19,509 bases of DNA from an uncultured Erythrobacteraceae bacterium (GTDB taxonomy: Bacteria; Pseudomonadota; Alphaproteobacteria; Sphingomonadales; Sphingomonadaceae): positions 1 through 19,509 of the forward strand of contig CAMLQG010000070.1 in assembly GCA_946482075.1 (NCBI GenBank), written 5' to 3'. A program made the position numbers and the translations under genes. Position 1 is the stretch's first letter. Every line of letters begins with the position of its first letter. The notes under the pieces were generated by a model that ran no database searches, was not told where the DNA came from, and saw only the letters and a program-made list of their open reading frames with translations. Shown here piece after piece: positions 14,888-19,509 of this stretch.

Positions 14888-15798
14888 AGCGGCACCACGG
14901 AATAGATCTCCTCCGGACGATAGCCCAGACCCAGCGCCATGCGCAGCGCCACCGCGAGCACGATGGCGGCCAAAGCCAGGCGCAGCACTTCGGGCTTGGC
15001 CTTCTGCGCGAACTGCGCGCCGACCTGCGCGCCGGAAACCGAGCCCAGCAGGAGCAGGACGGCCAGCACGATATCGACGGCCTTGGTGGTCAGCGCGTGC
15101 ATCATGGTGGTGGCGATCGTCACGAACAGGATCTGGAACAGCGACGTGCCGACCACGACATTGGCGCTCATGCCCAGGATGTAGAGCATCGCCGGCACCA
15201 GCACGAAACCGCCGCCGATGCCCATCAGCATGGTCAGTATGCCTACCACCATGCCGAGGATCAGGGGGGCCAGCGGGGAGATGTAGAGGCCCGAGCGGTA
15301 GAAGCGCCAGCGCATCGGCAGGCTGGCGACGATCGGATGATGACGGCGCTTGCGCGGCGGCGCAGGCACACCGCTGCGCGATGCGCGCAGCGCCTGCAGC
15401 CCTTCATTGCCCATCAGCCCGCCGATCGCGCCCAGCATCAGGACGTAGAGGATGTTGATGATCGTATCGATCTGGCCGACCGACTGAAGGAAACGGAACA
15501 GCAATGCGCCGATCCCCGTACCGAGCACGCCGCCCGCCACCAGCACGAGGCCCATGTGATAATCCACTCCACCGCGCTGGCGATGGGCAAGCACGCCCGA
15601 GACGCTGGCCCCCGTAACCTGGCTTGCGGCCGATGCCGCCGCCACGGTTGGCGGTACGCCGTAGAAGATCAGCAGCGGCGTGGTCAGAAACCCCCCGCCC
15701 ACGCCGAACACGCCCGAAAGGACGCCGGTAAGCAGGCCGAGCAGGACGATCACCAGGCCATTCACCGAAAGATTGGCGATCGGAAGATAGACATCCAT
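14884..15798 (-). CDS. TauE/SafE (TSUP) family permease
   Basis: The 304-residue protein has about eight to nine hydrophobic segments in two repeats. Each repeat carries the TSUP glycine motif: GVFGVGGGFLTTPLL (29-43) and the matching GIGGGFVLVPAML in the second half. A hydrophilic, basic cytoplasmic loop (about residues 138-160, with PPRKRRHH) splits the repeats. The family exports small anions such as sulfite, sulfoacetate or other organosulfonates across the inner membrane. The substrate cannot be read from sequence. It is the first gene of a two-gene unit with the TIGR02186 protein; 61 bp separate it from the gene upstream. Confidence 0.9.
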   Translation of the reverse strand: MDVYLPIANLSVNGLVIVLLGLLTGVLSGVFGVGGGFLTTPLLIFYGVPPTVAAASAASQVTGASVSGVLAHRQRGGVDYHMGLVLVAGGVLGTGIGALLFRFLQSVGQIDTIINILYVLMLGAIGGLMGNEGLQALRASRSGVPAPPRKRRHHPIVASLPMRWRFYRSGLYISPLAPLILGMVVGILTMLMGIGGGFVLVPAMLYILGMSANVVVGTSLFQILFVTIATTMMHALTTKAVDIVLAVLLLLGSVSGAQVGAQFAQKAKPEVLRLALAAIVLAVALRMALGLGYRPEEIYSVVPL

Positions 15799-15850
15799 GA
15801 CTTACGACGCGTAACGCACCGTCAGGGCCGATAAAAGGCGTGTGGCGGAA

Positions 15851-15870
15851 AATTCCGGTTCAGAAACCGG
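15851..15870 (-). terminator. Possible weak terminator at the end of the barrel gene
   Basis: On the minus strand CCGGTT, a TCTG loop and AACCGG form a perfect 6-bp stem, followed by AATTTTCC. The TGA stop codon of the gene lies across the loop and stem. The T-run is only four bases and the stem is short, so termination would be partial at most. The remaining 15799-15850 shows no recognisable promoter for the TauE/SafE gene. Confidence 0.35.
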
Positions 15871-17029
15871 TCGAAAGCGTCATCGCCGGCCCGCTGCCCG
15901 GTTCCGCATCGCCCAGCACGCGGAAGCGCCAATCCACCGACACACGCGAAGGCCGGCCCATCAGCACCAGATCGGCGCTTGCGCCCGGACCGATATCCAG
16001 CCGCTTCGCGCCTTTCTGCGCCCCGCCCCAGATCCCGCCGCCCAGGCGGATATCCCTTCCCCCGAGCGTCAGGAACCGCCGGTCGACCCGCAACTGCCCG
16101 TCGATGAAGCCGGTCTTGAAATCGCCTGCGACATAGCCGCCCTGGAGATAGGCCTCGCCGGTCAAGCCGAACGGCATCCGGAAAGGCGGCAGTTCAGTAT
16201 AGGCGAGCGCGGCCGGGCGAAACTGCGTCTTCCTGCCGCTGCGAAACGCGCGCGCTTCGGCTGCGAGCATGATGGGGATCGAGGCTACAGGCCGCGCGCC
16301 CAGACCCAGCGCCAGCTCGCTTTCCGGTATCCGGCCCAGCGCCTGGCTGGTGCGCAGATAGGCGAGCGGGCGATGGCCACTGTTGGGCGCGAGGCGATAG
16401 CGCAGCACCGCGCCCGCCTGGCTTCCGCCATAGATCGGCTGACCGCCCGAGAAGGAAGCGCGCCCTTCCTTGCGCAGCAGCATCCAGGCATCGGCGGACC
16501 AGCGATCCACTTTCCCTTCGGCAAGTCCCGGCGAAAGCGGGATCGGCGCCGGCGCTTCCGCTATGGACTGGGCGGCATGGCGCGGCACATCTCCGCCCGG
16601 CAATGCGTAACCGCTTTCAGCCAGCGGGGGCGCAAACCCGCTTGGGCTGGTGGCGTAGCCGCCGGAATAGGCGGGCCCCATTGCCAGTCCGACAGGCGCA
16701 GGCTGCATGGACAGCGCTGCGGAATAGCGCGGCCGAGGCCCAGCAACATAGGCCACCCACGGGTTCCATCCCGGTGGCGGATAGAAATTCGGATATGCCG
16801 TGCCGTAGGGAGGCAAATAGGATAGGGCCGCGAAACGGGGGCCGCGCGCGAGATTCGTCTCCGAAGGCGGTTGCGAAACCTTCAGCACGGAATTCCGCCC
16901 CAGAAGGAGATCGAGCTTCACATCCAGCGGTTGCCAGGTCAGCGTCCTGACACCAGCCCAGCCGGCGATCACCAGGACAAGCACGGTGAGCGGCTGGCCG
17001 CGCAGCTTTTCGCGCATTCCGGCTTTCAT
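15860..17029 (-). CDS. Probable outer-membrane barrel protein, NfrA C-terminal-like
   Basis: The 389-residue product has an N-terminal hydrophobic segment (about 14-31) that may be a signal peptide or an anchor. A Pro/Gly/Tyr/Ala-rich linker follows (about 70-170, with YLPPYGTAYPNFYPPPGW), and then a C-terminal region of about 215 residues with alternating polar and hydrophobic strands that ends in Phe (MTLSTGF), as outer-membrane barrels often do. The block GQPIYGGSQAGAVLRYRL ... LAYLRTSQAL ... ELALGLGARP suggests the C-terminal domain of NfrA, the outer-membrane partner of NfrB; I could not test this. It starts inside the stop of the glycosyltransferase gene (ATGA), which supports a joint function. 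Confidence 0.7.
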   Translation of the reverse strand: MKAGMREKLRGQPLTVLVLVIAGWAGVRTLTWQPLDVKLDLLLGRNSVLKVSQPPSETNLARGPRFAALSYLPPYGTAYPNFYPPPGWNPWVAYVAGPRPRYSAALSMQPAPVGLAMGPAYSGGYATSPSGFAPPLAESGYALPGGDVPRHAAQSIAEAPAPIPLSPGLAEGKVDRWSADAWMLLRKEGRASFSGGQPIYGGSQAGAVLRYRLAPNSGHRPLAYLRTSQALGRIPESELALGLGARPVASIPIMLAAEARAFRSGRKTQFRPAALAYTELPPFRMPFGLTGEAYLQGGYVAGDFKTGFIDGQLRVDRRFLTLGGRDIRLGGGIWGGAQKGAKRLDIGPGASADLVLMGRPSRVSVDWRFRVLGDAEPGSGPAMTLSTGF

Positions 17030-18435
17030 GAGCCCGGCCTATTCTCCAGAATGATAGCGGGATGACGGAGATGCTCGGTCTTTTCCCATACCGGCCGCTC
17101 TCCCTTGAGCGAACGAATATAGGCGCCGAGCGCGCGCCGGCCGGCGAAGATCGCCACGAAATTGGCGACCGGGATGCGCACAATGCCGCGCAGGCCTTCG
17201 ATCACGCCATATTCCCGCGAGGTGAAAGCGAACCGCCAGACTGCGCGCCAGGCAAAGCTCGCGAGATTGAGCATGATGATCGCCTGCACCGCCGGGTCGG
17301 GTTTGGGAAAATGAAGCAGGCCGACGATATCGGCGAGCCAGAACAGCCCGGCGATCACGATCGTGACATAGCCCGCCGCCAGCACCAGTGCGGTCAGCGG
17401 TCCGCGCCGATCGCGCAGCCGCATCCAGTGTTCCGCGGAATTGCCTTTCCAGCCCAGCCGCTCCCACCCCTGGAAAGCGATGCCGTGGATCCAGCGCGCC
17501 TTCTGGCGCACCGCGTCGGCCAGCTTGCCGGGAAAGAAGGCCCGGGTGGCGATCAGCCGGCCGCTGCGCCCCCGTACGCGCAGAAGCCGGGTACGGCCGC
17601 CCATTTCCGCGATCCTCAGGCCGAGCTCGTAATCCTCCGTCAGGGAATCGCTGGCGAAGGGAGCATCCGGCCGGGCATTGCTCTGCGCGATGCGGCCGAG
17701 CATCTCGCGCGAGAAAGCGCAGCCCACTCCCGCTGCGGGCAATCCTGCGCCCAGCGCCTGGCGGACCATCAGCGTCTTGCCATGGGCTTCGGCGAATTCA
17801 TCGCAGTAATGGCCGGCGATCCAGAGCGAATCCCGTTGCGGTTCGGGCAACACCGGCAGCTGGACGAATTCCGCGTGGTCGAGTGCCTGGTCGAGCAGCG
17901 CGAGCGCAGCCGGATCGACCATGTCTTCCGCATCGTGGAGTAGTACCATGCGGAAAGGCGCGCCCGATCGCCGTTCATCCTCGCACAGGGCGGCATAGAT
18001 CCGGTTGAGGCAATCGGCCTTGCTGGTCGGCCCGTCGCGCTCGTTGATCACCAGCCGCACCCGCCGGTCGTGCCGCGCCGCTTCGATCACCGCACGGCAG
18101 GTCCCGGCGTCGTTGCGATAGCAGCCGACAAAGATGCGCAGTTGCGATTGCGGCCAGGCCTGCAGCGCATGGCGCAGCGTCGTGCCGATCACCGCCGCTT
18201 CCTGCCACGCCGGGATCATCACCGCCGCCGCGCCGGAAAGGGGCTGGCTTTGCGCGGCGACTTCATCCACGGTCCGCGCGAAAATCTTCCCTCTCAGCCG
18301 GAACCACAAATAATGGAGATCAACCGCAATATCGTCGAGCGCACCGAGCAGAAAAAAGAAGCCGGCAAACAGCAGCAGCTCGTATCCGGCGAGCGCCGTC
18401 CACTCCAATAGGTTTTGCCCCAAGAGGACCAGCAC
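17026..18435 (-). CDS. NfrB-like processive family 2 glycosyltransferase
   Basis: The 469-residue inner-membrane protein has an N-terminal helix (about 18-40), a cytoplasmic GT-A domain (about 68-320) and three C-terminal hydrophobic segments (about 347-374, 383-403, 417-433). Catalytic signs of processive GT2 enzymes are seen: VMIPAWQEAAVI, HDAEDMVDP (167-174), TEDYELGLRI (266-275) and QKARWIHGIAFQGW (Q-x-x-R-W at 311-315). These and the order of helices resemble NfrB, which makes a surface polysaccharide used by phage N4 in E. coli. The c-di-GMP-binding MshEN domain at the C-terminus of E. coli NfrB is absent. The GTG start at 18435 follows GGGAGTAAGGG. The gene is divergent from nhaA across 89 bp with no clear promoter match. 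Confidence 0.85.
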   Translation of the reverse strand: MLVLLGQNLLEWTALAGYELLLFAGFFFLLGALDDIAVDLHYLWFRLRGKIFARTVDEVAAQSQPLSGAAAVMIPAWQEAAVIGTTLRHALQAWPQSQLRIFVGCYRNDAGTCRAVIEAARHDRRVRLVINERDGPTSKADCLNRIYAALCEDERRSGAPFRMVLLHDAEDMVDPAALALLDQALDHAEFVQLPVLPEPQRDSLWIAGHYCDEFAEAHGKTLMVRQALGAGLPAAGVGCAFSREMLGRIAQSNARPDAPFASDSLTEDYELGLRIAEMGGRTRLLRVRGRSGRLIATRAFFPGKLADAVRQKARWIHGIAFQGWERLGWKGNSAEHWMRLRDRRGPLTALVLAAGYVTIVIAGLFWLADIVGLLHFPKPDPAVQAIIMLNLASFAWRAVWRFAFTSREYGVIEGLRGIVRIPVANFVAIFAGRRALGAYIRSLKGERPVWEKTEHLRHPAIILENRPGS

Positions 18436-18524
18436 GCGGCCCTTACTCCCTGTTTGCCCGCTGAACGCGATATCGAAGCATCGTTACGTCCGCAATCCGA
18501 ACTATTTCGGGAATGGAAAAGAAT

Positions 18525-19509
18525 ATGTCGCCCCACCGCCCCCCCTTGTCTTCCGCCCTTGCGCCTGTCCGCGCGCTGTTCGTCGGAGATGCGGCAGGCG
18601 GAGTGCTGCTGATCGCGGTGGCAACGCTGGCGATCCTGGCCGCCAATTCGCCTTTCGGCTCCGCCTATCATGCGCTGTTCCACGCCGTCCTGCCCTGGAC
18701 TCCGATAGCCAAGCTCGACACGCTCCATCTGTGGATCAATGACGGGCTGATGGCGGTCTTCTTCTTCGTGGTCGGACTCGAAGTGAAGCGCGAGACGATC
18801 GCCGGCCAGCTCGCCACACCGGCCCAGCGGCGCCTGCCCGTGCTGGCGGCCATCGCGGGGATGGCGGCGCCGGCGGGGATATACTTGTTCGTCGCCGGCG
18901 AAGTGCCGGAACTCGCCAGGGGATGGGCGATCCCTGCCGCGACCGACATCGCCTTCGCCGTCGGCGTGCTCGGCCTGCTGGGATCGCGCGTGCCGGCTTC
19001 CTTGCGGCTGTTCCTGTTGACCGTCGCGATCGTCGACGATCTGGGGGCGGTGGCTGTCATCGCCTTGTTCTACACCAGCACGATCAAGCTCGGCTGGCTG
19101 GTGGCGGGGCTGGTGCTCCTGGGCGGACTGATCGGCCTCAACCGCTTCGGCGTCACGCGCTTCCTGCCCTATGCGGGACTTGCGCTGCTGCTGTGGGTCG
19201 CGGTCCTCCATTCCGGCGTGCATGCCACCATCGCGGGCGTGGCCGCGGCCTTCACCATCCCGATGCGCGAAGAACTGCTGGAACGAATGGAACACACGCT
19301 CGCTTCGTGGAGCGCCTATGTGGTGGTGCCGATCTTCGGTTTCGCCAATGCGGGCGTCAGCCTCGCCGGCATCGGCCTGGCAGGCATCCTCGCGCCCCTG
19401 CCTCTCGCCGTGGCGTGCGGGCTCGTGCTCGGCAAGCAGGCCGGCATTCTCGGCAGCATCGCTCTCGTCCGCATGGCAGGCATCGCGCAGCCTCCGGAAG
19501 GGGCGAGCT
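18525..19509 (+). CDS. nhaA: Na+/H+ antiporter NhaA (3' end outside the window)
   Basis: NhaA exchanges sodium (or lithium) ions for protons across the inner membrane and supports salt and alkali tolerance. The frame is open from 18525 to the right edge (328 codons) with no stop, so the C-terminus is missing. Family features seen are GGVLLIAVATLAILAANSP, LWINDGLMAVFFFVVGLEVK (helix II with GLEVKRE), IPAATDIAFAVGVLGLLG with D141, and VAIVDDLGAVAVIALFYT with the ion-binding pair D171-D172. These match D133 and D163/D164 of the E. coli protein. An in-frame ATG at 18513 is a possible alternative start. Confidence 0.95.
   Translation, partial: MSPHRPPLSSALAPVRALFVGDAAGGVLLIAVATLAILAANSPFGSAYHALFHAVLPWTPIAKLDTLHLWINDGLMAVFFFVVGLEVKRETIAGQLATPAQRRLPVLAAIAGMAAPAGIYLFVAGEVPELARGWAIPAATDIAFAVGVLGLLGSRVPASLRLFLLTVAIVDDLGAVAVIALFYTSTIKLGWLVAGLVLLGGLIGLNRFGVTRFLPYAGLALLLWVAVLHSGVHATIAGVAAAFTIPMREELLERMEHTLASWSAYVVVPIFGFANAGVSLAGIGLAGILAPLPLAVACGLVLGKQAGILGSIALVRMAGIAQPPEGAS

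Overview
The window looks like chromosomal DNA from an alphaproteobacterium, most likely Sphingomonadales (Sphingomonas/Novosphingobium/Erythrobacter type). The reasons are high GC, an ATP12-family F1-ATPase chaperone, a TIGR02186-family membrane protein, a four-gene MCE/Mla-type transporter with the gene content of LinKLMN of Sphingobium, and several short palindromic intergenic repeats of the kind common in sphingomonads. Almost all of it is ordinary, densely packed housekeeping sequence. I see no rRNA, tRNA, CRISPR array, transposase or prophage gene.

Layout: (1) 1-1456, minus strand: rpsU (S21) with a strong intrinsic terminator, then an anchored FKBP-type prolyl isomerase, then gatC. (2) 1755-4957, plus strand: crcB, an RluA-family pseudouridine synthase, a HAD phosphatase, a two-helix membrane protein and an ATP12 chaperone, joined by four successive start/stop overlaps. 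(3) 4954-8587, minus strand: permease with a fused STAS domain, ATPase, MCE protein and lipoprotein of an Mla/Lin-type lipid transporter. (4) 8686-12311, plus strand: valS and queE. (5) 12334-14037, minus strand: a HerA-like ATPase. (6) 14135-15798, minus strand: a TauE/SafE permease coupled to a TIGR02186 protein. (7) 15860-18435, minus strand: an NfrB-like processive glycosyltransferase coupled to a probable outer-membrane barrel protein. (8) 18525 to the right end, plus strand: nhaA, cut by the window edge.

The most unusual signals are these. An 88-bp imperfect palindrome sits in frame inside valS and adds about 30 residues to valyl-tRNA synthetase; a second copy of equal length lies just after valS and supplies the Shine-Dalgarno of queE. 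A roughly 39-bp near-perfect inverted repeat lies between rpsU and crcB, next to a 17-bp fragment identical to the core of the valS element. A compact two-gene NfrB/NfrA-like pair may make and export a surface polysaccharide. The intergenic stretches are all shorter than 300 bases; the longest (1457-1754) is described under the rpsU leader and the repeat entries.
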